64,000 nucleotides of DNA from Periplaneta americana (GCF_040183065.1 NC_091120.1:20913208-20977207), one strand, 5' to 3'; positions 12,122 to 24,368 are shown, counted from the stretch's first letter. Made by a program: numbers and translations. The notes: generated by a model from the sequence alone, not told the origin.

Positions 12122-13586
12122 TCTATACTAATAATAAATCTGTAGCCGAAATTTTTCTGGTAATTTTCGATTTTCCAAAAATAATTGGTCCTAACGTATA
12201 TAATTAACCACCCTGAAACCGAAAATCGCTTTTTTTATTTTTGTTTGTATATCTGTCTGTCTGTCTGTATGTTTGTTACCTTTTCACGCGATAATGGCTG
12301 AACGGATTTCGATGAAAATTGGAATATAAATTAAGTTCGTTGTAACTTAGATTTTAGGTTATATGGCATTCAAAATACGTTATTTAAAGGGGGGGTTATA
12401 AGGGGGCCTTAATTAAATAAATCGAAATATCTCGCTTATTATTGATTTTTGTGAAAAATGTTACATAACAACAATTTCTTTGAAAATCATTTCCGATCAG
12501 TTTTATTCCTTGAAAAAGTTTGATAGGACTGATATTTAATGAGATAAATGAGTTTAAAAATTAAAATAACTGCCATCTAAGGCGGTGTATTGAAATAAAA
12601 AAAACAAATGATTTCGTCTATAAGGGGCCTTGGACACAATAATCGAAAGCTATGAAACATAGCCTACAGACAATGTTTCTGTGTTTGTATGAAGTAATAT
12701 CGGGAGCTAAATTAACCGATTTGTATAATTAATTATTATTTCATCATTGGAAAGTGTAGTTTCTCTGGGTGGACATAATGCTATAATGTTATTACAGTAA
12801 CTTGTGAGTGAATTGAGGACAGGTAAGATTAAAATAGCTTCATATGCACAGAAAATTTCATAGGTTATTCTGTATATTCATTTCCTGTATTTCTTAAAAG
12901 AATGTTTATGAACATATTCATTTTTATCTCAGAGAATTAAGGAACAACGAGAGTGTATTGATTTAGTATGCAGTAATAGTACGTTAGCTTAGCTATCCAT
13001 TATTTTATAATTCAAATTTTAACTATGCTCAATTGAATCGTGTTAAAATACATAAAATATATATGCAATAAATGCAACTCAAAAAAATTGGTTAATGAGC
13101 CAAGCAGATTATGTTGCGCTGCTGTAAAAGCTGTTCCTCCTGAGATTCAAGAGCTCCCACAACAAATTTAAAACTTTCTAATTCGAGTACATCCGTTATC
13201 AACACACTTTTTACATAATATAATATAATATAATATAATATAATATAATATAATATAATATAATATAATATAATATAATATAATATAATATAATATAAAC
13301 ATAATAATAAATCTGTAGCCAAAATTTTTCTGTTAATTTTCGCTTTTCCAAAAATAACTGGTAATAACAATTAATAACATGTAAAAGAAATTATTGTCAT
13401 TGTACCAAATGAGTGGTCTCTGGATCAAAATGATCGCATTTTAATATTTTAAATACAATTTAAATTAAGTAACATATTAAACGATTTATCCTTCTATCAA
13501 ACACGAATGTTCCCTGGATCAAACGTCCTATTTTAATTATGTAATTACTTTATATTTATTTCTAACGTGTGCACGGGTACGGCTAG
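12122..13586 (+). mobile_element. Non-autonomous Helitron (composite)
   Basis: It begins TCTATACTAATAATAAATC after an A and ends GGCTAG before a T, the Helitron rule (TC...CTRR inserted in A-T). Just inside the 3' end is a small hairpin, CGTG-TG-CACG. The 5' region carries a GTCTGTCTGTCTGTATG run and GGCTGAACGGATTTCGATG, a common Helitron motif. Near 13300 the 5' sequence recurs in truncated form (ATAATAATAAATCTGTAGCC), so two Helitron copies are joined, with a LINE-tail-like fragment (PPEIQELPQQ at about 13130-13175) and an AATAT microsatellite between them. No Rep or helicase was seen. Confidence 0.7.
13080..13298 (+). mobile_element. Possible LINE 3' tail with (TAATA)n
   Basis: Translation gives AAVKAVPPEIQELPQQ followed by a stop. 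This resembles the last residues of CR1-type LINE ORF2 proteins, which typically end near a microsatellite. A pure TAATA run follows at 13213-13298. The fragment is short, so the family call is weak. Confidence 0.35.
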
Positions 13587-13711
13587 TATTAAATAACAGA
13601 GACAATAATATGTTGCAAATATATTAAATAGGCTACAGAAAATTACTACAATGAATGCCCACAAAAAGCGGCGTGAACCTTGCAGCTCGTATTAGATTAT
13701 ATTGTGCATTA
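13587..13711. repeat. 125-bp direct repeat, right copy
   Basis: Partner of 11997-12121, beginning directly at the Helitron 3' junction. Past its end the two loci diverge, with GTTATAATATTC here and the Helitron start at the left copy. Confidence 0.85.
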
Positions 13712-13934
13712 TGTTATAATATTCACATTGCTGTCACAATTATTGTAACGCAATGATTAAGAAGTTATTTGTGTGATGCATTTAGGAAATTCAATCGCAC
13801 GGAAGAGGCATGTTGCTCGTAATATTTTGAAACAATCATATTTATAATAAGTCGCACACATTTCCAGTAATCGTTTGAGCGAATGTCAAAGAAACCAAAA
13901 CTTCTCCAGCTCTATAATTTAAATCTTAACATTA

Positions 13935-14585
13935 AATAGTACATTATGCAACGAGCCTATAAAGGTAGTAATTAAGACTCGAGTATGTTTTTTTATGAAA
14001 CGAGCGCAAGCGAGTTTCATAATTTTCATACGAGCGTCTTAATTACCATTATAGGCAAGTTTCATACGACTTTTTATCCTCGATCATATATCTAACTTGA
14101 AATTATTCATAAGTATTCATGTTATAGTTATGTAAGTGAGGAGCGGAACTGACCTGAATTGTGAGATGTGCGCAAACGCGAAAGTATTGATTTTTTCCGA
14201 GGCACGAATGTCATTGACCTTGATATAATCTAGAGAATAACATGAACATTAGGCTTGATATAACCTGGAAATTGATTTAGAACTGAAAAACGAGATGACA
14301 AATTGAATTTATTTGAATATTATTTACAATTAACGCTAATTATTATGGTAACAGAACATAACCTTCTGCGACATTATTGGATTTACAGCCTCCGTGACTT
14401 TTCGCTAATTGTCTTTCGATTGCATATCCGAGAATAATCGATACTTGCGGTTTTATAATGGTACAATTGTGATTTCTCATTGGCTGAACAACTGAATTAT
14501 AATGAATAGGTGTATTTTAATGAGGTGCATTAAAGGGCTACTACCAGGTGTAGAATTACTACATTTCTGCATGGTCGAGCATAAA
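13935..14585 (+). mobile_element. Non-autonomous DNA element, copy 1
   Basis: About 650 bases recur in inverse orientation at 20327-20966. Shared blocks include GCAACGAGCCTATAA, a hairpin ATGAAACGAGCGCAAGCGAG with its complement, CGATACTTGCGGTTTTATAA and GGTCGAGCATAAAA. The ends share TTATGC plus CGAG in inverted orientation, which suggests imperfect terminal inverted repeats. Superfamily unknown. No coding. Confidence 0.6.
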
Positions 14586-14639
14586 ATCACGTAAAGATTA
14601 TTTTAAAATTATATTATGGTACAAAAATAATTCAGATAA

Positions 14640-16700
14640 TGAAGAAATAATATAGCAAAGAATGTAGAACAAAAATATAAAGTAAAATTATTTTATGATG
14701 ACAGTATAAAATGGTTGTATGCTAAGAGAATAGAACAATATATAGATAAAATTCCAGAAAATAATGATATAGAGAAGGAATGGGAGAATTTAAAAGTAAT
14801 TATAAAAGCAGCAGGTAATGAAGCACTTGGAACATTTGAAACTAAATTAGTGAAATGAAGAAATTTAAAAATATGGGATGATGAAATTAAAAACTTAATA
14901 AACCAAAGAAAAATCAAATATAAAAAATATTTAAACACTAAAAAAGTTGAAGATGAAATAGAATATCAGAAAAACAGAGCAATATGCAGAAGGGAAACAA
15001 GGAAGAGACGCAGAGAATCATGGACTAAATTTATTGCAAATTTAGAATCAGATCTGTACAAAACAAAACCTAATGCATTTAAAATGCTAAAATATATGAT
15101 CCAAGACATTAAAGAATCTGTTAAACTTAACTGCGATGTAACTAAGGAACAACTTTCAGATTATTATGAAACTCTTTGGAATGATAATAATTATTCCAAT
15201 AGAACCGTACAGAAGAGTAATCAAGAAATAACAAAATTATCAATGGAGGAATTAACTGAAAATCTAAAGAAAACTAAAAATGGCAAAGCAACTGGAGAAG
15301 ATGGCATAAATTCCGAATTGTACAAATATTCCAGTGAAAATTTTCACATAGGCCTAATATTATTAAATTTTTTTAATAATATATATTTACAAGCATACAT
15401 ACCTAACGAATGACAAGCAGTACTCTCTTGCCTTTATACAAAAAGGAGATAAACGGAACCCAAATAATTACAGAGGAATTAGTTTATTAAATACATGTTA
15501 CAAGATATATACCAGAATTTTAAATGGAAGATTAAAACAAGAAAGTGAATTGTTCCTTTCAGAAAGTCAGAATGGGTTCAGAAAGGGCAGATCTTGCATG
15601 GATGCTGCCTTCTCGATAAAACTGTTAATTGAAAAAAGACGAGAGTTTAATTTACAAACGCATTTAGTCTTTATTGATTATATCAAAGCTTTTGATATGA
15701 TTAAAAGACCTAAATTAATAGAAATTTTGCAAAAAAGAAATATAACAAATATCCTGCTTCAAAACATTTGCAATATTTACACTAATAATAAAATAAATAT
15801 AAAATTTAATAATTTTACTTCTAACTATAGATCCATAAATCAAGGAGTACGACAAGGTTGCCCATTGTCACCAAGTCTTTTCAATATATACATGGATGAA
15901 ATAATACGCCTTAGGTGTGAGGAGTACAAATTATGAATTCAAATTTCAAGTTCCATAAGACTAAACAGAGTTCTTTTCACGGACGACCTAGTATTAGTTG
16001 CAAACTCCGGAGACTATTTACAGATAGGTATATTTAAACTAAATAAAATCATAGAACAACATGGCATGAAGATTTCACCAAAGTAATGGCATTTGAAGGT
16101 ACAAACCCAATCCGAAGCAAAATTCTTGTTGAAAATGTGATTTTAGAACAGATAAATTCCTTTCCATACTTAGGATGTAGTATACCATACGAAGGAGAGA
16201 ATGATGTAAGCAGAAAAATTAACAATTTTTTACAAATATTAGAACTGCTAAACCATACCCTAAAACCAAGTTTAGTACAGAAACATTGCAGAATAAAGCT
16301 ATATAAAACCCTTGCACTACCAACTCTCCTCTATGGAAGCGAAATTTGGGTTCTGAAAAAAAGAGATGTCAGCAGATTAAGAGCAGCTGAAATGAAATAT
16401 CTGCGACGAACTGCAGGATACACACTTCTGGACCACAAGAGGAACGAGGATATACTGCAGGAACTCAACATGCAACCATTAGAAGAAAAAATTACAGAAT
16501 AAAGAAACAGATGGCTTGAACACATTTCTCGTATGGAAGCTGGCCGGACACCACAAGAAATGCTAAAATATCACTCTCAAGGACGACGACGACCTGGACG
16601 TCCACAGAAACGTCTATTGGATCCTGTATAGCTGGAACCGAAACAGGCCAACAATGGCCTAAATTCGTGCCTGGAATATGATGATAAAGAATTATTTACT
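14640..16700 (+). mobile_element. LINE family B, reverse transcriptase, broken
   Basis: A non-LTR retrotransposon fragment. In order it shows a coiled, basic linker (14690-15080), NGKATGEDGINSELYKY, NPNNYRGISLLNTCYKIY, ESQNGFRKGRSCMDAAFSI, FIDYIKAFDMIKRPKL, GVRQGCPLSPSLFNIY and the catalytic block FTDDLVLVA at about 15975. The tail has FPYLGCSI, LPTLLYGSEIW, MKYLRRTAGYTL and GRRRPGRPQKRL. In the catalytic block the usual Ala before DD is Thr. Stops near 14858, 15411, 15935 and 16500, plus frameshifts, break the frame. Codon use is very AT-rich. No endonuclease is present, so it is 5'-truncated. Clade not assigned. Confidence 0.85.
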
Positions 16701-16769
16701 TGATGTTAAGAAGCACTTATATTTCCACAGATATCCTAGGCCTGATTTAACAAGATAGGTAGACTTACT

Positions 16770-17275
16770 AACTTACAAATGGCTTTTATAGAACCTGGAG
16801 GTTCATTACCGCCCTCACATAAGCCCGCCATCGGTCCCTATCCTGCGCAAAATTAATCCTGTCCCTTCCATCATATCTCACCTCCCTCAAGTCCATTCTT
16901 ATATTATCCTCCCATCTAAGTCTCGGCCTCACCAGTCTTTTTCCCTCCGGCCTCCCAACTAACACTCTATATGCATTTATAGATTCGCCCATACGTGCTA
17001 CATGCCTTGCACATCTCAAACGTCTGAATTTAATGTTCCTAATTATGTCAGGTGAAGAATACAATCCGTGCAGTTCTGCGTTGTGTAACTTTCTTCATTC
17101 TCCTGTAACTTCATCCCTCTTAGCTCCAAATATTTTCTAAGCACCTTATTCTCATACATCTTTAACCTCTGTTCCTCTTTCAAAGTGAGGGTCCAAGTTT
17201 CACAACCACACAGGACAACCGGTAATGCAACTGCTTTATAAATTCTAACTTCTAGCTTCTTTGAGAGCAGACTCG
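16770..17275 (-). mobile_element. LINE family A 3' fragment
   Basis: Minus-strand copy of the A tail: SSPDIIRNIKFRRLRCARH, MGESINAYRVLVGRPEGK and WEDNIRMDLREV are readable from 17064 to 16786. It lies tail-to-tail with LINE B. Upstream of base 17100 it decays with indels. Confidence 0.85.
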
Positions 17276-17720
17276 GTTAGGCGGCCAGTAGAGCTAGAAT
17301 TTAATTCGTAGTGATCGTGTAATGGAATGGGTGTTTCTGGGTTCACTTCACAACAACAAGTGTTTATGTTCCTCATGTACCCACTACCTCTGCCAGACAA
17401 GCGCAAAGTGTTTCCAAGTTATTATTCGTCACATGTGCATTATAGCCTACTGCATGACGCAAGACGCTATGGTGCGAGATTTATAAAATTAGTCTTTTAT
17501 TCTAGGTATACTTAGTTTTACATTAATTTCACCTTTACGGACCATTTAATCAATGATCTCTACTTCCAATATCGAACAGATAGAACTAAACTGCCCCCCA
17601 TTGAAGGTAGCCCTTATGGACTCAGTATATCCTCAAAAAATTATTATACATATGTAAACATAGGTATTAAATTAAAAAAAAGGGAAACAAAGAAAAGGGC
17701 GTGAAACATTACAATTGCTA
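17276..17720. other. No gene seen
   Basis: Spacer between LINE A and the RLE-type LINE tail. Short ORFs only. Confidence 0.4.
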
Positions 17721-18262
17721 TTAATGTGGCACCATGTGATTAATTAGGATTTGGCAGGATTTTTTTAACACAATTATCACAATGTTATCCCTCAAAGATG
17801 TTGGCAGAACAAATTTCCGTCGAAATTCTTCGAAAAAAGCAGGTATAGTCCCTCGAGCACCTATGAACAAGCCGAATACCTCAACGTGAATTAAGGCATA
17901 TTTCAGCTTGAAATAGTTGACTGTAGGCTCATAGATCGACTTCTTCTCAAGGTGCACCTCAGCTGACTGATGACATCCTACTTCAAAACGTATCGTGGGG
18001 TCCACAATGATGCCCTGTTTAGTGTCAGCATTGTACGCTAAAATATCTACTCGTCTCGTTGACCCATTTTCAGCTAGACAGGAGATTTCTTCTTCTACTA
18101 TCCAGCCCTTAGTTCTTAATGCGGCAGCAATTTTGGATTTTACAAGATGATGTCTAGAGTTCCTCAAGAGCAATCCCTGTTCACAGAATCCCAAGACGTG
18201 TGCTAAAGTTTCAATCTCCGTGCAGCCATGTCTGCACCGGGTACCGTCGAGAGATCAGCCGG
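17721..18262 (-). pseudogene. C-terminal RLE-type endonuclease of a LINE
   Basis: On the minus strand a zinc-knuckle-like CRHGC-x7-H-x4-C (18240-18190) precedes a 157-residue open frame. That frame has RNSRHHLVKSKIAAALRTKGW, then EEEISCLAENGSTRRVDILA, then IIVDPTIRFE. The order CCHC knuckle, RHN/RHH, then spaced Asp residues resembles the restriction-like endonuclease tail of R2-group LINEs. GARGTIPAFFEEF and a stop close it. The reverse transcriptase is missing. A second copy of the domain lies at 57015-57447. The R2-group label is inference from motif order. Confidence 0.6.
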
Positions 18263-18399
18263 GAACGGAACGAACAGATGCTAAATTTGCTGTCATTTTC
18301 AGGCTAGATACTGCCAAGAAAGGTAACGAGTTCAGACTGTCAACCTGATATCACACTCGGCGAAGATTCTCTTGTGAATACTGAATCGATCTTTATATT

Positions 18400-19862
18400 C
18401 TAAGAAGGAAGGACAATTGTAAGAACAGCAGTTTGGCTTCAGAATGGGAAAAGGTACGAGGGATGTAATTGGACTTCTACGAGCAATCGGCGAAAGATAG
18501 CTAGAGAAGAGTAAAGAAGTGTTTGTAGTAGTTGTGGACCTAGAAAAGGCGTTTCACAGAGTGTACTGGAATAAACTGATGGAGATTCTAAAGAAAATTG
18601 GCGTGGATTGGAAAGAGAGGAGGCTGTTGAATAATCTTTATATGAAACAATGAGCCAAAGTCAGGGTAGGAGAAGAAATGTCAGAAGGAAGTGGAATAGG
18701 GAGAGGACTACGGCAAGGATGTCCTTTATCACCTACCTTGTTCAATATTTACTTGGAGGATTTAGTGAAGAACTGTTTTCAAACATGGGAGGAGTGATAA
18801 TAGAGGAAGAAGAAAAAATGCAAAAGATTTGCTGATGATATGGCGTTGTTAACAGAAGAGGAGACGATACTATGGGATATGCTAATGGAGTAGTATGGGA
18901 TGAAGATAAATGCACACGAGACGAAGACCATTATTGTAAAGAAGGTAAACTGGGAATTCTAAATAAGGCAGTAGAACAAGTGGACAACTTCAATTATTCT
19001 TGAGGTGTAATATAAGCAGTAACATGAGCTGCTGCCAGGAAGTCAAAAGGAGGATAGCAATGGCAAAGGAAGCTTTTAATAGAAAAAGGAGCATTTTGTG
19101 CGGGCCTCTGAAAAAAGAGCTAAACAAGAGACTAGTCGGATGCTTTATGTGGAGTGTAGCATTGTATTGGGCAGAAATATGGATATTACGGCGAAGTGAA
19201 GAGAAACGACTAGAAGCATTTGAAATGTGGATATGGAGAAATATGAAACTTGTGAAATGGATAGACAGACTAAGAAACGAAGCTGTGTTGGAAAGAGTGG
19301 GTGAAGAGAATGACACACACTGATAAGCAAGAGGAAGAGGAATTGGCTGGGTCACTGGCTGAGAAGGAACTGCCTGCTGATGATTAACGACATTAAGGGG
19401 ATGCGCTACTGAATTTTCTAATTTCTACATTTTAAGAGATAATGTATTGAAATTTTAACAGCATATTATGATCATGATTATGAATTAATCAGGAAAATTT
19501 CCATGGTCTAAGTCAAGAAATAACTCTTTTAAAAATAAAATTTGAAAACAACACGTTTATTTTTGGAAACCGTTTTTTGGAATCTAAAACAAGAGTTTTC
19601 TATGTTTTTATAGTGTATATTATAGCTGAAACGCAGGTTGTTGTAATGGAGCATTGGAATTTAGCATATGAAAAATAAATTTAAAAAAAACATGAAATTT
19701 CTTAAAAAACTGTCATTTTTCAGTAGCGCATCCCCTTAAGATATAGGGATGATATTATGCGGAGATTAAGAGAAAAGCGGAAAATAGGAAAGACTGGAGA
19801 AAGCTGGGTTTGCAGTGAAAGACCTGCCCTTGGACAGAACACTATGAACGAATGAATGAATA
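18400..19862 (+). mobile_element. LINE family C, broken, with MITE inserted
   Basis: Readable pieces are QFGFRMGKGTRDVIGLLRAI, VVVVDLEKAFHRVYWNKLME, GLRQGCPLSPTLFNIYLEDL, a decayed catalytic region near 18830, then SNMSCCQEVKRRIAMAKEAF, KRLVGCFMWSVALY and RRSEEKRLEAFEMWIWR. Several frameshifts and stops make it non-coding. The tail (GAGATTAAGAGAAAAGCGG to GAACACTATGAACGAATG) resumes after the TTAA-flanked MITE at 19397-19735. It is the most complete C copy here; others are at 22895, 35135 and 39541-44010. Confidence 0.85.
19397..19735. mobile_element. TTAA-flanked MITE (piggyBac-type)
   Basis: Its 339 bases start GGGGATGCGCTACTGAA and end with the exact complement TTCAGTAGCGCATCCCC. TTAA lies on both sides (19393-19396 and 19736-19739). 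The paralogous LINE C copies at 40463 and 41070 read ACATTAAGATA and ATATTAAGATA without an insert, which confirms both boundaries and the TTAA duplication. No coding. The superfamily call rests on the TTAA target. Confidence 0.85.
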
Positions 19863-19982
19863 TTATTTTTTTTGTAAGCCAGGTTTGTAGACTTCAAATG
19901 ATCTCGATAATGTCATGGGAACAACACCCACTTCTTGATTCTGATTTTCCGCACGAGAAAGAAAAATACACGAGCAGCCCTA

Positions 19983-21011
19983 AGGCCCATTCACAATGAA
20001 AATTAAACATAAGCGTAACATAAACACAGAAGTTTGCGCCCAGGCTACCAAATGGGATCATTCACAATGATTCACATAAACATTGACATAAACATTACCG
20101 TAAGACGTTAACATGAAAGTTTGCAAACTCCAAACTTTCATGCTTATGCTTACGTGATTTGCAAACAGAACACAATCGTGGAGCGCTGAAGTATACGACA
20201 GAATATGAGGAAATGGCGTCGTTGTTATGTTTCCATGGTTACCAAGTATGTTTGCCGTTATGTTTATGTTCCCATCGTGAATGATGGTGTGACTTCTTGA
20301 TTTTACCGTAACGTTTATATTCTTTATGCTCGAGCATGCCGAAATGTAGTAATTATACACCTGGTAGCAGACCTTTAACGCATATCATTAAAGTACACCT
20401 ACTCATTAAAGGTCAGGTCTTTCAGCCAATGACGACTAAGATTACAACTGTTCAGCCAATGACAGGTCAGCTTTCTACCGTTATAAAACCGCAAGTATCG
20501 ATTATTCTCGGATATGCAATCGAAAGAGAATTAGCGAGAAGTCACGGAGGCTGGAAATCCAATACTGTCGCAGAAGGTTATGTTCTGTTACTATAATAAT
20601 TAGCGTTAATTGTAAATAATATTCAAATAAATTCAATTTGTCATCTCGTTTTTCAATGTCCAATTTAATTTCAATGTTATCTCTGTAGGTTCTTATGGCC
20701 TAGCAAGGTCAATGTGGACATCTGTTCCTCGGAAAAAATCAATACTTTCGCGTCTGTGCACATCTCACAACATACGGGACATTGCTAAAAAATTAATAAT
20801 ATCAAGTTAGAAATATGGTCGAGCATAAAAAGTCGTATGAAACTCGCCTATAATGGTAATTAAGAAGCTCGTATGCAAATTATGAAACTCGCTTGCGCTC
20901 GTTTCATAAATATCCATACTCACTTCTTAATTACCTTTATTATAGGCTCGTTGCATAATGTACTATAAGTTAACGCTTACGTTATGTTTAATTTTCATTG
21001 TGAATGAGCCT
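19983..21011. mobile_element. PIF/Harbinger-type MITE with nested element
   Basis: The left end AGGCCCATTCACAATGAAAA is mirrored at the right by TTTTCATTGTGAATGAGCCT, with one difference in 20, and the match continues through ATTAAACATAA. A 3-bp direct repeat CTA flanks it (19980-19982, 21012-21014). A 3-bp duplication and GGC..TTCACAATG-type ends fit PIF/Harbinger. About 640 bases inside (20327-20966) are a separate element, so the original MITE was about 390 bp. Confidence 0.75.
20327..20966 (-). mobile_element. Non-autonomous DNA element, copy 2
   Basis: Inverse copy of 13935-14585, nested in the PIF/Harbinger-type MITE. It opens with TTTATGCTCGAGCATG and closes with GGCTCGTTGCATAATGTAC. 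Relative to copy 1 it differs by indels in the middle. Confidence 0.65.
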
Positions 21012-21287
21012 CTAGTCTTCACGCTAAACCACTCGCCGGACGAACTATATTTCGGTAGCCTCACGCATCTCCACTTAATTTGTACAAGGTCTCTAATCAA
21101 TTCCTTGAAACGCATTCAGAATCGTTTTAGATATGAATCTCTTTCTTTATATTTAGGCTAATTTTATCTGAATAATTTGTGAAGCGAGGAGGGTGCCACG
21201 AACTTCGAAGACTCTAAAGCGCTACCTGCTGGACGAGGCTTGTGCACCTGCTGCGAGTTGAAGACAAAACTAGTTCAAGTCGCCTTA

Positions 21288-21329
<42 letters not shown>

Positions 21330-21470
21330 ATAGGCCTAAGCGTCTGATACTGTGATGATTCCGACTGGGAATAGCAGATTAATGATATCCCTGAAATGTT
21401 TAACTTGTGCAAGTGATTCAGCTATAATTTTTACACAATTTTTTAATATACGTTAGTATTATTTATTATA
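21012..21470. repeat. Spacer with (CA)n microsatellite
   Basis: A dinucleotide run of about 19 CA units occupies 21289-21327. The rest shows no gene. Confidence 0.9.
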
Positions 21471-22503
21471 CAGGGACATCATTTTATTTTTACTAACATT
21501 TTTAATATTAACCTGGCTATACCTTTGGATTAATGGTTCAGAGCCGGAAATACAGTTTGCTACTCCTTTCACGATTGAAGTTCGATGATTCTGGCGTAAT
21601 ACAAACAAACCACTTTACTAAGTATAGGAGGGAAGAAAAGTAGTTCATACATTTACGTAAACTAGGAGATATCGTAAATTTGAATTTGATAATTTCCATT
21701 ACGTTTTTGTTTAATCAAAATACAGTACAGTATTAACAATAAGTGTTTTCTACTCACGAACTGAGTTATCCATGCGAACGTATTTATTATGCAGTGTATA
21801 TTATACTGTCTACAGCACATTAGCGTACAATATAGAGAATGAAGTTAAATTGAAAAATAATCATAATATGGATATTTAAACACATTTTTGAAAATGGTGG
21901 CCATTCATTTCGATACAGACTTCAGTTCTTTTGTGCATATTATCGCACTATAGACTATTGCATCTGCCAATTACCAGTTTCGTTCTTCGTACTAGTAACT
22001 CATGTTGAAATAATTCTATACCTATTATATAAAAGAGTACCTTACGTACTGTAAATTCAATCTTCACTTCTGCCCGACCCGCACAGATAACATTACTCAG
22101 ACATGCTATCTACTGTCCGTCCAAGTGGTTATGTCGCAGGATCGTAGAAAGAGGGGAAATCACGTGACAGTTAATTACTTTTATTTAAGTTATTTTAAAC
22201 AGTTGCGGGTGAGGGAAATCGGGATGCGACGTAGGCAAACGGACGACAGTACCTGTGCGAAAATATGATTCAATATTGAAAGCTCTTTCGTCACTGGCAA
22301 ACGCAAACATATTTCTGGAACGTACTATACTCACTAACTCAATACTGTTTGTGTTTACAACGACCTTAAGGCGACTTTGACTGTATACGCTTGGTTCTGT
22401 GTGTAGAACAGTTAGAAGTTTACTAGTAGAGGGGGTGGGAGTGAAGTACATTAAAAAACTCAGGTACAATAAAAATTGAAGTAAAAATAAAATGATGTCC
22501 CTG
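21471..22503. mobile_element. TA-flanked TIR element, 1033 bp, non-coding
   Basis: The left end CAGGGACATCATTTTATTTT and right end AAAATAAAATGATGTCCCTG are exact complements, and the arms extend by a few more bases (TAC). TA lies on both sides (21469-21470, 22504-22505). TA duplication and a CAGGG start fit the Tc1/mariner superfamily. Only short meaningless ORFs lie inside, so it is non-autonomous. The following 22504-22895 shows nothing beyond an isolated ACAGGGTGGGTCAAAG resembling a lone mariner end. Confidence 0.8.
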
Positions 22504-22894
22504 TACTAGCAGTGCTCGTTGACAATAAACAGGAAATTCACAAATAATACTTAACGTGACGTTCAGCGTTAGGGCTATTTTATGAAATTAAAACATAAGC
22601 GAATACTTTCATTGCAGCTCAAAGACCAATATAATTTATTTCAGAAATTGAGCTACGTTTTGTATAGGCTCTCGTATTGAATTCTATATTTTATTGTATG
22701 TCTGGACTGAAGGTTCAACTTTTTAACTTAATAGGTCTATTGCTGCAATGCATCGTCCATGCACAGTCATTTAGAGCTTTCGCTTTGGAACGATTCTACA
22801 GGGTGGGTCAAAGAAACGAGAGACTTGTAAATAGTGAAATGAAATTTTAGATATTTTATTAAATTAACTTTTATTATATTGATGGGTATTATAC

Positions 22895-23440
22895 CACTGG
22901 AGCTAAATGACAGCTGTAAGCAGTATGGAATGAAGATAAATGCCAACAAGACGAAGACCATGGTTATAGAAAGAAAAGTAAAGAAAGAAAACCTTTTGGA
23001 ATCTAAATGAGATAGTAGAACAGGCGGACAGCTTCAAATACTTGGAGTGTACTATAAGCAGTAACATGAGCTGCTGCCAGGAAGTCAAAAGGAGGATAGC
23101 AATGGCAAAGAAAGTTTTTAATATAAAAAGAAGCATCTTCTGTGGACCTCTGGAGAAAGAACTAAGAAAGAGACTAGTAAAGTGCTTTGTGTGGAGTGTA
23201 GTATTGTATGGGGCAGAAACATGGACATTACGACGAAGAGAAGGGAAGCGAATAGAAGCATTTGAAATGTGGATATGGAGAAGAATGGAACGTGTGAATT
23301 GGACAGACAGATTAAGAAATGAAGCTGTGTTGGAAAGAGTGGATGAAGAAAGAATGATGCTCAAACATCAGAAAGATGAAAAGGAATTGGTTGGATCACT
23401 GGGTGAGAAGAAATCATTCTTATTTATTAATTTAGGAAAT
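22895..23440 (+). mobile_element. LINE family C 3' fragment
   Basis: The best-preserved C tail here: KYLECTISSNMSCCQEVKRR, VFNIKRSIFCGPLEKELRKR, CFVWSVVLYGAETWTLRRR, IEAFEMWIWRRMERVNWTDR and RNEAVLERVDEERMM in one 136-codon frame from 23042. Upstream are pieces of KINANKTKTMV. It is 5'-truncated, lacks the polymerase core and decays at the 3' side near 23410. Confidence 0.88.
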
Positions 23441-23455
23441 TGCACAAAATAAGAT

Positions 23456-23720
23456 CCCGCGCCGTGACGTCGTGGTCTAAGGCATCCTGCCAAGGACTCG
23501 CGTTACGGAATGCGCGCTGATTCGAGTCCTCATGGGGGAAGAAATTTTCTTATGAAATTTCGGATAGTGTATGGGACCGGTACCGACCTAGCATCGTGAT
23601 GCTCTTGGAGAGCTAAGATAAGTAGCGAAAATCCGATTTCGCAAACCAGCTATAACGCTGCTGTATCAAAGATAATTGATCATGTAACCTTAATGGAGGG
23701 GTTCAAGTTGGAGGAACGAC
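23456..23720 (+). mobile_element. tRNA-derived SINE
   Basis: An A-box-like GTGGTCTAAGGCATCCTG and a B-box-like TGATTCGAGTCCTCATGG are spaced as in a tRNA (23470-23540). The acceptor arm does not pair and no discrete tRNA end follows, so it is a SINE head. The body continues with ATTTCGGATAGTG and decays by about 23720. Confidence 0.65.
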
Positions 23721-24112
23721 AAAAGAAACGAAAACTACCAAAGCCATTTTCTTCGCTCTTATGACAGATATAAATTGATAGTATAGCGATCGTACGATCT
23801 TCATTGCTTCGTATGTAATCACGTGTTAATGTTATTAATTGGTTATAATCAAGATGGACAGTGACAAAGTTATTAGCTGTGTATTTATCCGAGAACCTTC
23901 ATGGGATCAACGTAATAAATCTCATCACAATAGATTTGTCCTTGATAAGTGTGGGATTAAGTGACAGCTGAAATGAATTCTACACGTAATACAATTTAAT
24001 TTTGTTGAGATAACCTTAGACTTATCACAACATGGTTTACTACTGAATATAATATAGCCTATAATTTGCTTTACAATCTTTATATGATTATATAAACAAT
24101 AGAAATGATCAG
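23721..24112. other. No gene seen
   Basis: AT-rich sequence with no recognised structure. Confidence 0.4.
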
Positions 24113-24368
24113 AATGGGTTATTTATGAGAGGGCCTAAGTCTTGAATACTAAATTGTTAGCAATTTAAGAAAAACTGCTTACTGGGCGAAATTGTGAAAT
24201 TAAGGCTGAAATAAAAATTGTATCATAAATTCTACTAAGGATTATAGAGTGTGGAACGTAGTCCTCTTCATATCTAAATCGATGTATCTACACCAAAAGA
24301 GCAGTATTACATTACAAACTCATTTCCACAAAATTAGCGACTTAGGCCCTTTCATAAATAACCCATTC
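24113..24368. mobile_element. TIR element (MITE), 256 bp
   Basis: AATGGGTTATTTATGAGAGG at the left is mirrored at the right end, with arms of 29 bases and one mismatch. I could not settle a target duplication. No coding. Confidence 0.6.
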
